DNA from: Gaeumannomyces sp. JS-464
Lineage: Eukaryota; Ascomycota; Sordariomycetes; Magnaporthales; Magnaporthaceae
Direction: 5' to 3'
Assembly: GCA_002197995.1 (NCBI GenBank)
Contig: NGZR01000003.1
Span: forward strand, 7,068,001 to 7,132,000
Length of the DNA: 64,000 nucleotides
Shown here: in pieces, positions 1 to 9,937 of the stretch
How the letters are laid out: each line of letters starts with the position of its first letter
Position numbering within the stretch: the stretch's first letter is position 1
Program-made: the position numbers and the translations under genes
Notes under the pieces: generated by a model
The model's database searches: none
Seen by the model: only the letters and a program-made list of their open reading frames with translations
Told to the model about the DNA's origin: nothing

Positions 1-1336
1 AAGTCGGCCCGTTTTAAAAGGGCTACTACGGAAGTAATAAAGCAGTGGTGGCAACGCCTCGAGGTCCCGGAGGTGGTCGGGATCAAGCCGGAAAATACGT
101 ACAACGCCGACGAGGGGGCCTCCAGGAGGGCAAGACGGGTAACGGGCTCGTTTTAGGCCTCGCGGAAACCCGGCTTTTGCAAAGAAAAGAGCCCGGATCT
201 CGCATTTGGACGAGTTTTCTCGAATGCATTTCGGCCACGGGGGTTTCACTTCTTCCCCTTATTATTTTTAAAAGAAAATACGTACAGGAACAATGGTTTC
301 CGGAGGATAAAGGTCCTTTTTAAGGATGGCAATTTACTATAACAAAAAGCGGGTGGACTACGGATCGCACGGCCGTCGAATGGCTGCAAAAGATCTTCCT
401 TCCGTGCACTTAACCCCCTACCCCTAAACCCCGGCTTTTAATCCTGGATGGCTACGGATCCCATATAACCAAAAAATTTATGTATCTTTGCCTCCGGAAC
501 AACGTTTATCTTTTTTATTTACCCTTTTATACCTCACAGGTTTTGCAGCCTTTGGATTTATCCATTTTTAGCCCTTTCAAGCACGCCTACCGCAAAATAA
601 CCGGCTCCCAGGCTTTATTTACCTGCTCAACTGTGGTGGGAAAACGTTTATTTTTGCAAGCTTATGCCTTTGCAAGATCACAAGCCCTTACCCCTTATAT
701 AATCAAATCGGGGTGGCGGGCATCGGGCCTTTGGCCCCGGAATATCCGAAAACCCCTATCGAGCCGATTTATACTCGAAAACTCCCAACAAAACGACCGA
801 CGAGCCCAAATTCAACAATTTGCAGAGGATAACAGGGCCAAACAACGTTTAACGGTCCTTTTACTGCAGTCCCGGGTGCCTTGGGAGACTCCCAAACAAA
901 GTCGAGAGTTTGCTTCCCAAATCAGCGCCTTTAGGGGCCGGCTTCCGGCAAGCCCCACGGCCCGACTTTTCTTCCGGAAACTCCAAAAAGGCTACGAAGC
1001 GCGTGAATTCGAGGTAGCTGAGGCCCTGCAAAAAATTAGGCAGCTGGAGGCCGAATTGGAGGCACAACGGCCTCGCAAAAAAAGGAGGGTGGCCCCGGAT
1101 CCCAACGAGACCTTTGTGGATATCCGGCGCGTTGCAGAGGCACGGGGGCAAGTTGAGGAGGCAAGCGATATATTATCAGAAAGCGCGGAAAATTCTGATC
1201 AAGAATCTATATACAGTTGTATCGAGGTTAGTTAAATAGAGGTAGAAAATAGCAGTTGAATGCACTAGGTTGGGTGGTGATCGGGCCCGTGCAAGGTGGC
1301 CGGACAGGGGGTGGCCGGACAGGGGGTGCACTGACT
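1..1336 (+). mobile_element. Degenerate Fot1/pogo-type DNA transposon (DDE transposase remnant), cut by the window start
   Basis: Conceptual translation shows the order of a DDE_1-type transposase (Tc1/mariner superfamily, pogo/Fot1 branch). An IKPENTYNADE-like block lies at about 82-115, a LLPLIIFKRKYVQEQWFPED-like block at about 250-310, an LLILDGYGSH-like block at about 435-465 and an LQPLDLSIFSPFKHAYRK block at about 540-600. A C-terminal region with a basic KKRR stretch runs to the stop near 1235. The first block is in a different frame from the rest, and TAA stops at 321-323 and 411-413 interrupt the main frame, so the copy is dead. The 5' part lies outside the window. Sequence near 1295-1336, read on the minus strand, starts AGTCAGTGCACCC and resembles a Fot1-type terminal inverted repeat, so I place the right end near 1336. 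That end is inferred; the transposase assignment is firm. Confidence 0.85.
1295..1328. repeat. 15-bp tandem repeat at the right end of the transposon remnant
   Basis: The unit GGTGGCCGGACAGGG occurs twice head to tail (1295-1309 and 1310-1324), and the first bases of a third copy follow. It lies in the putative right terminal region of the pogo-type element. It may be a subterminal transposase-binding repeat or part of the terminal inverted repeat; the left end that would decide this is outside the window. Confidence 0.8.
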
Positions 1337-1446
1337 TTGTGCGAAGTCGGTCAGTTAGCAGTGTGCGAGTAGTTGGTGTAAAGATATGTGCGCATGCAAG
1401 GAACACGGGGCAGAGTCAATACTAACCCGCCGTCTTTTGACACTCT

Positions 1447-2179
1447 CTATGTACTATCCGCTGTGACCTTGGTCTTGAAGTTTTGTGGTCTGTGAAGGAG
1501 GAGTTATTAGCAAATATACGTTCGAAGGAAAAGGCAAGTCAATGGCCACTCACCCGTCGGCCTTGGTGAGAATCATAGCTTTCACCTGTGAAGCCCTGTC
1601 GAGTCTGTCGTCCTTGGTGGCATACGCTAGAGTAAGGAAGCCACCAACCCTGTCCTTTGGGCGTACGTTTTTTGCAATCTGATCGGGGCCAATGATTTGG
1701 AAATGTGCATCGGGGCGCTCTTGCTTGTCGTAAACGGTCCCATCGACCCACTTGCCGGTAGCCTGGTCCTTGACACGCCCGGGTTTGCCTGTGCCTTCGA
1801 GGGCCTCGTTGGAGCAGCCGCCTTTGCCTGAATAGTTTTCGTCTTCCCATAAATGGCCGATCCAAGCGCCTTTGGGGGTCCGATAAAGCCGGTTAGCCAG
1901 AAACGAAAAAGATGAGAATAGCTACAGAAAGTGAAGGGAGAAGGGGACATGGTAGAAACTAGAGGACGGGAAGATGAGGGTGCTTATACCTACCAAGACG
2001 ATCGGGGTAGTACAGCCGTGCATCCCAACCACTCTGGCTGTCAGTCTCTCTCGTCCAAACGGGATCCATTCACCCGTTGATGAGCCGTGGACATATTTTC
2101 CAGCCTCGACTTCGATTTTCCACTTTCGCTCTTCGTCGTCGAGTAGCACGCCCACTTCCCTACCCACGCTTCCTGGCAT
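1447..2179 (-). CDS. Uncharacterised fungal protein with a GCT...HxWE-type conserved motif, three exons
   Basis: Three exons on the minus strand join cleanly: 2179-1990, 1869-1554 and 1489-1447. The donors are GTATAA and GTGAGT, and the second intron has a GCTAAT branch-like site before CACAG. The spliced product is about 182 residues. The first junction gives the segment HGCTTPIVLVGAWIGHLWE. This resembles a domain common in uncharacterised fungal proteins, in which a Gly-Cys-Thr strand is followed by a His-x-Trp-Glu motif. The downstream region is rich in charged and aromatic residues (for example HFQIIGPDQIAKNVRPKDRVG). No signal peptide or membrane segment is visible. The frame stays open upstream of the chosen ATG as far as about 2335, so a 5' exon could be missing. 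The function is unknown. The exon structure is well supported by phase; the start is uncertain. Confidence 0.6.
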
Positions 2180-3528
2180 AAGCCTTTTGCTCTCTTCAAG
2201 CTTCGGGTTTGCTTGCTGAAACAGTAGTTGAAAATCTCCTTGGAGCTTTGAGTGATGAAATTGGAATTCCGGCTTTCTCTTTGTGGTTGATCGGGGGCGG
2301 GCAAAGGCATGAGCGGAAGCAGGCCATCGCCGTCAACCCGAATGGACAGCACATGGCTAGGGGCTCTGGTTGAATTATAGCCGGCTAGGCCGATGGGGTA
2401 CGCGAGAACGAAAGCTGAAAAAAGAGGACATGTGCAAAGGTGGGTAGGAACATCGCAACTCGAAGAATGGAAGGACGGGAGAAAAGGGAGACGGATCGGA
2501 AGGGGAAAATGGATCGAAAACGAAGAGCAAGGAAAAGCTAAGGAGAAATCTGCAGGAGGATAAAAACGGAACGTTTTGGATGTAGTTGTAAAATGTGAAT
2601 GCGCGTATGTACCTATGTGTGTGTGTGTGTGTGTGTGTTGAAGCTGGCTGGTTAATTAAAGGGATACACTGGTAACCGCAAATATCATGAGCATGAGGTA
2701 TCCTAATATACAAGCCTAGAAATCATCGCGAACATAGCGAGCAGACCTCGTGTGTCGAAGACGTTGGTGTTCTTCTACAGTCTTTGCTTACTGCGTGATG
2801 CTCCGGCAACTCTAAGCCTCACTCGCTATCATACCGCTACAACCGGGGTAAGAAGGGCGGCGTAGGAGACAGCGTCACGCGAATGGGCAGTAAGTAGCTC
2901 GATGATGTAGTTATCGTCGTGCTCGGCGCTTTCCACTTTAGCTACGACGGCACACACAGAGCTTCAGTGCAAACCCCTGTTGACAGTAAGGCTCGTGCAG
3001 CGATCGGGCGCCGATTCCCTGGACACCGAGCTCAGATTGGATAGGTTGAGCTATTTTTACGGTCTTGGGAACAACCGTTGAAAGCTGGTATGTAGTACTC
3101 CGGGTGGGCGACTTTGACGGGTCGAGGGCCGCACTGTCGGGTTGGTTGTTTGTGTCTTCAGTGGGCCTCGGTCCTCGCTGCAGCCGGGTCATATCAAGAC
3201 AGTTGCGAGTCGTAACCCCTACGGTGGTGATGTTGGCGGGTTGCGGCGTGGGCCAGATGACGGTCGGCATGTGGGGTTCTGCATGCGACGAAAAGTGGCC
3301 CGGCACTTAAGTACAGTCTGGTTGGTTCCAGGCTGCTGCGTCGTGCTAAGCCTCAAACCTTTCAGTCCGAAAATAAACTTCTCATGGATCATCTATCTCA
3401 TCGCGGCCCGCTCCGCAGAGGTGACCAACTACCATGATGAGAAGAAGATCATGATCTCCAGCTGCGGCCCTGATACGGGAGGATCTCCCGCTGCAGCCCC
3501 TGACCCCACAGCCTCCAACAAGACAGCC
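2180..3528. other. Intergenic region with a TG microsatellite
   Basis: No gene recognised. It contains a (TG)n run at about 2616-2638 and a purine-rich stretch at 2460-2560. The open frame that continues upstream of the 2EXR gene from about 3142 has no conserved sequence and is probably 5' leader. The 5' end of the minus-strand gene at 1447-2179 may extend into the first 150 bases. Confidence 0.5.
2616..2638. repeat. (TG)n microsatellite
   Basis: About eleven uninterrupted TG dinucleotides in non-coding DNA between the transposon-side gene and the 2EXR gene. Confidence 0.9.
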
Positions 3529-4986
3529 ATGTCCGAACCCGACGACGGCGACAGCGGCCGCCGCGCCTCGGGATTTCCGCAGTTTGCGCTCTTGCCGGCG
3601 GAGCTCCGGGACCCCGTCTGGTACTACTTCTGTGCCACGATGGCCGAGGAACCACGTGTCCTGGATTTCCAGTTCAGGCCCGCGTCCAGCCGGGCGGCGT
3701 GCGCCTGGATCGTCCTTCCCGGCCGCTACTTGTCGGCCCGGGTGCGCTCTGTCAACACGGCTCTGGCGGTCAATCGCGAGTGCCGCCATTTTGCGCTCAG
3801 GGCATTCCCCGACACGCTCGCCATCAAGGGCGAAACGACGAGCGGGCTGGTCCGTTTCAACAAGGCCAGTGAGGTCGTGGCGGCCAGAATCTTTGCAATC
3901 TGCAATCATCTGGACGTGAACTGCAGTCCCAAGGACATGCAAGAGGGCGGGCCTTTCCTTGTTCGCAACGCCGACTGCATCGCCCCCGGCTTCTCGGACA
4001 ACGTTGAGCGTCTCGCCGTTGACCAGGTCATGTTCGACAGCGAAGGCATCATCCATAGCATGGATGGCGACGACTCCCGCCAGACCGTGCTCTGGAACTT
4101 TGTTGGAACGTTCCGCAACCTAAAAATACTCTACCGACTGATGGATCACAGAGCCCACGCCCTCAGAGACATCCACTGGTGCGGCTCCATGGATGCGGTC
4201 AACGCCTATGAAACCGTTGGGTCGGCACGGGTCGCCTACGGTCGGACGCGTGAAGTCTCCATTACCACTGTCTGGCCGGACCCGGACGGCCATCCCGAAT
4301 TTGCCAGGACCCAAGTGCGTCTGCCTGCGATGCCTCTCCTTCAAATGGTCGAGCTGTTTGGCCAAGACTACGGGGTGGAAGAAGACTTCTGGGAAATGTT
4401 TGACGGGGCAGAGCTATGGCCAATGGTCCAATTCGACGGCAAATCGAGCCAGCGAGTGTTGGAGAGGCTACGCAATGCGCCATGCTGCGAGGACCTGCCT
4501 GACGAGGAGGCGCCGGGCTTGGACGAGCCGTCATGCGTCGCCACCGTCGACTGTGACCCCGAGGGATGTTTGGGTCACTGTGTGGATGGGGACCTCGAGA
4601 AGGCACAGAAGGGTCGAGCACCAGAATCCAAGCGAGATTGGAAGGCTCTCCACCGCGCCTTTGATAGCCTGAGCGACACGAGTGACGTCAAGTACGTCGG
4701 ATGCCATAGCGAGGACTTGACCTGGGGTCTTTCGAGACGACCCGACCCCTTTGATCCCCCTTATGGCACCCGGAGGAGGGGTTATAGCCCTTTGCGTGTT
4801 TACCCATCGGGAGATCTGGAGGTGTGTAGAGAAGACACTGCTGAAATACTGAATGGCTTCTCGCTGACCGAGACTATTGAGCAGTGGCTGGAAGACATAC
4901 ACCCAGGCGAAGGCATTGGCGCGGAACAAGGAGACCTAGGAATTGTAACCGACCTGGCAGAATGTCTGGAGCTGGAGGCTGCGTAG
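3529..4986 (+). CDS. 2EXR domain-containing protein
   Basis: Intronless frame; from the ATG at 3529 it encodes 485 residues. Near the N-terminus lies FPQFALLPAELRDPVWYYF, which matches the start of the fungal 2EXR domain (F-x-x-LPxELRxxIW). The domain continues through a typical LSARVRSVNTALAVNRECRHFALRAFP helix pair, in which shrunken or missing residues are those expected of the family. The rest has no recognised domain, and its C-terminal third is rich in acidic residues and Cys (DCDPEGCLGHC). 2EXR proteins are abundant and expanded in Pezizomycotina; their biochemical role is unknown. An in-frame ATG at 3451 would add 26 residues of low-complexity sequence. I prefer 3529 because the conserved part begins soon after it. 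Neighbours (orphan gene, esterase, HET remnant) suggest an accessory region. Confidence 0.75.
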   Translation: MSEPDDGDSGRRASGFPQFALLPAELRDPVWYYFCATMAEEPRVLDFQFRPASSRAACAWIVLPGRYLSARVRSVNTALAVNRECRHFALRAFPDTLAIKGETTSGLVRFNKASEVVAARIFAICNHLDVNCSPKDMQEGGPFLVRNADCIAPGFSDNVERLAVDQVMFDSEGIIHSMDGDDSRQTVLWNFVGTFRNLKILYRLMDHRAHALRDIHWCGSMDAVNAYETVGSARVAYGRTREVSITTVWPDPDGHPEFARTQVRLPAMPLLQMVELFGQDYGVEEDFWEMFDGAELWPMVQFDGKSSQRVLERLRNAPCCEDLPDEEAPGLDEPSCVATVDCDPEGCLGHCVDGDLEKAQKGRAPESKRDWKALHRAFDSLSDTSDVKYVGCHSEDLTWGLSRRPDPFDPPYGTRRRGYSPLRVYPSGDLEVCREDTAEILNGFSLTETIEQWLEDIHPGEGIGAEQGDLGIVTDLAECLELEAA

Positions 4987-5616
4987 GTCTAGCTGGCAGG
5001 GAGGCAGGGGGACCGGACGAAGGGTGTGAGCGCCGGGGCATTTGTTCGGTTCCGCCAGCCGACTCCAACACCACCCTCCTTCCAGATGTGGCAGGTATTC
5101 GAGGGTCAGCTGGGCGCCGGCAGCTGCATGGCAGTGTCGCTTTTTAATTTCAGGCTAAGCTCGGCAGCGAGCGCGGGGAGTTACTGTTCCTGGGACTGCG
5201 CTTCATGGGAGGCCTGGTGTAGCTGCAAAGTTGTGATCGGGACGCTGTCGATATTACCTGCGTCTTGCCCCGCATCTCTAGGTGGCCCGCGACTGGAGAT
5301 TGATGCCGTGAGACGGGAACCCGAGCGGCACGCGATCGTTGGCATAGAAGAGCGGCAGAGCATTGGTGCTGTCGATGCCGACGACACAGCAAGCCGTTGC
5401 CGGCTCCTCGGCAGCGACGAAAGTTGGGCCAAGGACATGGTACGACATATGGACGATGCGAGTATGGCGCACCCGAACGATGCTAGGAAATATATGAAGA
5501 TCCTCAGTGGCCGCCTGGGCACCAAAAACCACGGAAACGCAGGTTTTTCTCAGTTAGAAGTAACAGCCCAAGAACAAGGCCCTTTGCTTGATCAAGTCAC
5601 TAGCTCCTACCTCATC
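4987..5616. other. Intergenic region upstream of the carboxylesterase
   Basis: Both strands are open for several hundred bases (the plus-strand esterase frame back to about 5026; a minus-strand frame at 5278-5532). Neither shows a recognised family or a good ATG: the minus-strand frame begins with GTG. I treat it as promoter or 5' leader. A decayed exon on the minus strand cannot be excluded. Confidence 0.45.
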
Positions 5617-7245
5617 ATGAGGGTATCCATACTCCCTTTTCTGGTGCTCGCGTGGGGAGGGCTCGCGGCAGACAAAACTCCTCCCTCGCGGGCGCAGCTC
5701 ACAGTCCGGACGACGACGGGGACATACATAGGCATGCAGAACCCGGAGTACGGCAACGTGCGCGAGTTCCGCAACATCCCCTACGCGCTCCCGCCGACGG
5801 GCAACCGGCGGTGGCGGCCGCCCGTGCCTGTGCCACCATCACGGGGCGGCAGCCACCGCTTCTCGCGCCGGTTCCCGCCGCCGTGCGCGCAGTTCTCGTC
5901 GGCACAGGAGTCCCTCTGGAACGCCAACATGACCGACTTCCAGATCCGGCTGGGCGAGGGGCAGACGTACACGGCGGGCGCCAGTGCCCAGTCGTCGTCC
6001 GAGGACTGCCTGTCGCTGGCCGTGTGGACGCCGCTCGACGTGCGCGCCGACGCCGGCCTGCCGGTGATCTTGTTCATCCCCGGCGGCAGCTTCACCGTCG
6101 GCGGCATCGACATCCCCTACCAGAACCCGACGCCGTGGGTGGCGCGGTCGCAGGCGCACGTCGCGGTCGTCGCGCAGTACCGGCTCGGCATCTACGGCTT
6201 CCCCAACGCGGCGGGGCTGGCGGGGGACCGGGACGGCGCCAACAACGTGGGCGTGCTCGACGTCCGCGCCGCGCTGGAGTGGGTGTACGCCAACGTGGCC
6301 GTCTTTGGCGGGGACAGGGACCGCATCACGATATCCGGCCACAGCGCGGGCGGCGTGCTGGCGGACATGGTCGGCTTCGCGTTTCCCGACGACTTTCTCG
6401 CGGCGGGCATGTTCCTCATGTCGGGCACCGGCATGGCGAAGCCGGGGACTGACGATCCAGGTCACACAAACTTCACCTTTGTGGCGCGCAGGGTGGGCTG
6501 CGACTTTGACGGCGAGGACGACGACGGCGGCACGGCCGAGCTCGAGTGCATGCGGCAAGTACCCGCGACGCTGCTGACCAACGTGATCGGGCAGTACGGC
6601 GACAGGCGCACCGAGCCGGGGCTCAACTTCAAGGTGCGGGCGGACGAGGTGGTCGTGTTCGCCAACAACACGGCGCGCGCCGACGCAGGGAGGATGGCGC
6701 GCGTGCCGGCCATCGTGTCGACGACGACCAACGAGCAGGTGTCGCTGATCCGCTACCCCAAAGACGACGTGGCCAAGGGGCCGAACAAGACCGAGGTGGA
6801 CAAGGGCACGGTCGGGTTCAACTGCATGGTCAGCAACACGACGGACGCGCGGGCGAGGGCCGGCCTGGCGACGTACCGGTACCAGTTCGCGGGCAACTAC
6901 ACCGGCAGCCTGGGCCCGCTGCCGTGGATGGGCGCCTTCCACGGCGTCGACCTGCCGCTACTGTTTGGCACGTACGTGCGCCGGTTCAAGGACAAAGGCG
7001 GGCCGGGCCCGGACGCGGCGGAGCAGACGCGGGTCAGCGAGGCGCTGCAGGACTACGTGCTGGCTTTCATCTCGGACCCGGCCGACGGCCTGCGCAGGCG
7101 TGGCTGGCTGCCGCAGACGACCGGGTCGCTGCAGGGCGGGCCCATGGTGCGGTTCGCGTGGAGGGGGAAGACTGCCGTGAACATCAACTCGAGCGAGGTT
7201 GACGATTCGTGCCTGCGTGGAGTGCCTTGGAATGCGAGCCCGTGA
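5617..7245 (+). CDS. Secreted type-B carboxylesterase (alpha/beta hydrolase)
   Basis: Intronless, 542 residues from the ATG at 5617. The start is followed by a short hydrophobic signal peptide (MRVSILPFLVLAWGGLAA). The fold is the COesterase family: YGNVREFRNIPYALPPTGNRRW near the N-terminus, SSEDCLSLAVWTP (the conserved EDCLxLNV block), the oxyanion-hole region PGGSFTVGG, and the nucleophile elbow GHSAGG with Ser243. AFHGVDLPLLFGT holds the probable catalytic His442. The acidic member is probably the Glu of TTTNEQVSLI. These enzymes hydrolyse carboxylic esters outside the cell. Two details are atypical: the oxyanion GGG is GGS and the elbow is GHSAGG rather than GESAGA. Six or more N-glycosylation sequons fit secretion. 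The substrate is unknown. Confidence 0.9.
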   Translation: MRVSILPFLVLAWGGLAADKTPPSRAQLTVRTTTGTYIGMQNPEYGNVREFRNIPYALPPTGNRRWRPPVPVPPSRGGSHRFSRRFPPPCAQFSSAQESLWNANMTDFQIRLGEGQTYTAGASAQSSSEDCLSLAVWTPLDVRADAGLPVILFIPGGSFTVGGIDIPYQNPTPWVARSQAHVAVVAQYRLGIYGFPNAAGLAGDRDGANNVGVLDVRAALEWVYANVAVFGGDRDRITISGHSAGGVLADMVGFAFPDDFLAAGMFLMSGTGMAKPGTDDPGHTNFTFVARRVGCDFDGEDDDGGTAELECMRQVPATLLTNVIGQYGDRRTEPGLNFKVRADEVVVFANNTARADAGRMARVPAIVSTTTNEQVSLIRYPKDDVAKGPNKTEVDKGTVGFNCMVSNTTDARARAGLATYRYQFAGNYTGSLGPLPWMGAFHGVDLPLLFGTYVRRFKDKGGPGPDAAEQTRVSEALQDYVLAFISDPADGLRRRGWLPQTTGSLQGGPMVRFAWRGKTAVNINSSEVDDSCLRGVPWNASP

Positions 7246-7494
7246 GTGAGGCGCGGGGATACAAGCCTACGGCTGTTATGTGCTAGTTTGTGAGCGATAG
7301 GCATGCACGTACTTACCAGGCATACCTTCGATGTTACTCGTCGCCCGGTTGGGTGGTGCCGGCTTGACGACTGATTGGCAGTCCTGGATATGATGAGGGG
7401 CTCTGTCCATGTTGTTGCCTAGCAGCCTTTCCTAATCCCAACTTGCCTGTCCTTCTTCTCGCCAACGTACGGCAAAGCGACGACAGCTCATCAG

Positions 7495-9309
7495 GTACAC
7501 AGAATAGAATACCAATGCATCCCGCTCTCAGGAGTTCGCTCAATCCGCCTCTTGAAGCTCTGCCCCGGGGCAGGCGCGGACGTTCTGACCGGTCAACTAA
7601 TTACAAAATCTCTCGACGAGGTGCCCGAATTCGTCGCGCTGTCCTACGTATGGGGTGACCCGAAGCCCCGACAAGCAATTTACATCAATGGCTTCAAAAC
7701 CGAAATCGGGCCTAGCTTGTACAGCGCTTTGAAGCATCTCCGACTTGCCGACCACGGGCGCCTAGTCTGGGCCGATGCACTTTGCATCAACCAAAGGATA
7801 TCTTAGAGCGTAACCAGCAGGTCAAGATGATGGGCGACATCTACGCCGCGGCAACCTGGACAGCACTCTGGCTTGGCGAAGAGTCGCCCGAGCTTACGAG
7901 GGCCTTTGAATGGTTGCGACATTTCGACCATGCTTATGATAAGTTGCCGGAGGTCGGCCTGCCGGAGCCACAAGACGACACCGACTTCCTCAGTAATGAC
8001 AAGGTCGAGTTGATATTGCAGCACACCGCCAGGTCGACCAACGGGAGCCGTGCAGATGCCTTTCGAGATCTCCGGGCTCTGCTCGATCGTCCGTGGTTTA
8101 CACGAAAGTGGATCATCCAGGAGATGGTCAAATCGAAAAGGCGGGTGTTGGTGGCCGGCACAAACTGTCTTTCCTGGGGACACCTTGGTTCCTGGATGGG
8201 CATCCTCTGGAGGTGCAAAGCTAAAAAGACCGAGTTCGAGATGTACGACCCCAAGCTACTAGAAGACGGTGCGAAGATGTCGGGAACGAACTTTCTGCTG
8301 GCTACGCTGTTGATGCGAATCGGGGCTGAAGAGAAAGCGACGTTGCTGTTTCTCCTGGCGAGGACCCTGGAGTTACGGTGCGGCGACCTCCGCGACCACG
8401 TCTTTGCGCTGGTAGGAATCGCATCCGATGCACACCGCTTCGATCTCGTCGACTACAAAAGCACGCCCGAGGATGTTTCCCGAAAGCTTGCCGCTGCTTG
8501 CGGATCCGATAGCATGAACCTCAAGCTGCTGTGGTCCCTTGTCTACCTTGCGCCGTTGAAGCGCCGGGTGCGTTCTTGGGTGCCCAGCCTCGGCAGCCTG
8601 GTGGCGGACAGGGACGGAAGCATTTTGGCTTTGCAGATCTCGCTGCAGCAGGCAAAAGACTATAACGCGTCTGCAAACTCGGTCCTGCGAACACGCCTGG
8701 GGGTGGCGGGAATACTCTGATGATCCGGGGCCGCATTGTCGACAAGCTGAGACGTCTTGGGCAGGACCATCGAAGCCACGCCTATGGTCACGATCCTATC
8801 AAAGCGATGGCGAGCGAGAATCGCGAGGCTTTTTGGCGAATTTCGCTAGCGTGACAGAGGCAACGATGGCTGGAAGAATGCCTTGACATTGCAGGGACCA
8901 TGAACGCTTTCCAAGACGCGCTTCTGAGCGACCCTCTGATCAACAAAAAGATGCCCAAGCACGTGGCCGCGGCAAAAACGGGATTTCCTGCTTATATACG
9001 CCTTTGGAAAGCCCTCGCAAGCAAAGACGTCGACTAGCTCGTTACCAACAGAGAAACCTGTGTGCTGGAAGTTAGCGGTCTACCGGGAAGTCTGGTACAG
9101 GAAAAACTACTCTGGCGATTCGGCCGCACGGACAATGGGAGAGTAGGTTGGCTACCACCAGTCGCCGAGGAGGGCGATTTGATCTGTGTTTTTCACGGCA
9201 TGGAACTGCCCTATGCCATCCGTCCGGCGCCTGATGGCCGGTACCATCTCATCGGCAAATGCATCATCATGGGCTCATGAACGGTGAAGGATGCAGGTGG
9301 CGGGTCTGA
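7495..9309 (+). pseudogene. Broken HET (heterokaryon incompatibility) domain gene
   Basis: The HET domain is clear: IRLLKLCPGAGADVLTGQL, then VALSYVWGDP, WADALCINQ, and (after a frame change near 7793) KDILERNQQVKMMGDIY and WLGEESPEL. Further conserved parts follow: LLDRPWFTRKWIIQE, the CGDLRDHVFALVGIA block, WVPS, and at the far end GRVGWLPPVAEEGDLICVFH. The frame is lost at about 7793, again near 8675-8710, and once more before 9280. Stops at 8852-8854 (TGA) and 9035-9037 (TAG) interrupt the third segment. No convincing ATG precedes the domain. HET proteins mediate non-self recognition and cell death on hyphal fusion. The frame losses could be assembly indels like those elsewhere in the window. 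The two stops could not, so I call it a pseudogene. Confidence 0.8.
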
Positions 9310-9937
9310 AATCGGAAATGATGGTTCTTGAATAGAGAGTCCATGGCATGGTGGCATGTTTGCGTAGCACGCTCTGCCACGGCGCATTTCGCGGTCAAGT
9401 GACCTCGTCGAGCGTCACTGTCTCAGTGGTCCTGCATCATTGGCTCGTGCTGCCTGGTCTGGCCATTCTTGGGGCCGACGGTGGGCACTCGGTGGACAAG
9501 ACAAGGGGGGAAAATCATCTCAACTACGCTCGTTCTAGTCCCAAGTTGAATTGGGTTTCGCCGCCCCAAGTAATCGTGCCCTTATTGTATGTCTGCATCA
9601 TCTCGAGGCCTTCGTTGCCTGCCCACCTGCCCAGCCATCCGCGACCACACCACGCCCAGCCCTGTGCTGCAACCCCCAGCCGGCACCCCACAGGCTCTCC
9701 CCGCTTCGCTTAGCGCTGCAAGACGCTGGGATCACCGCTAGGAGTCGCCGATCATGGGGGGCACGGTAGGTCAGGATGGGTCAGGAGTGAAACCTGGGCC
9801 GCATCGTAGCAACCCGCCCATCCTCATCCATCATCCACCCGATCTTTAAATCCCGTCCAGGTCAAGCATTGCATTCCCAGAGCTTCCGGGTTTGCGGTTA
9901 TTCCTGACTGGCAAAGCCATTCAGCCTAACCCAAGCC
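9310..9937. other. Intergenic, promoter side of the GH31 gene
   Basis: No gene or RNA seen. The last 200 bases are C-rich and pyrimidine-rich (CACCCGATC, CATCCTCATCCATC), as is common in fungal promoters and 5' leaders, and lead into the GH31 start codon. Confidence 0.5.

Noticed and set aside
5278..5532. 84-codon minus-strand frame with protein-like composition
   Set aside because: Starts with GTG, has no ATG, recognised domain or splice partner; left as part of the intergenic description.
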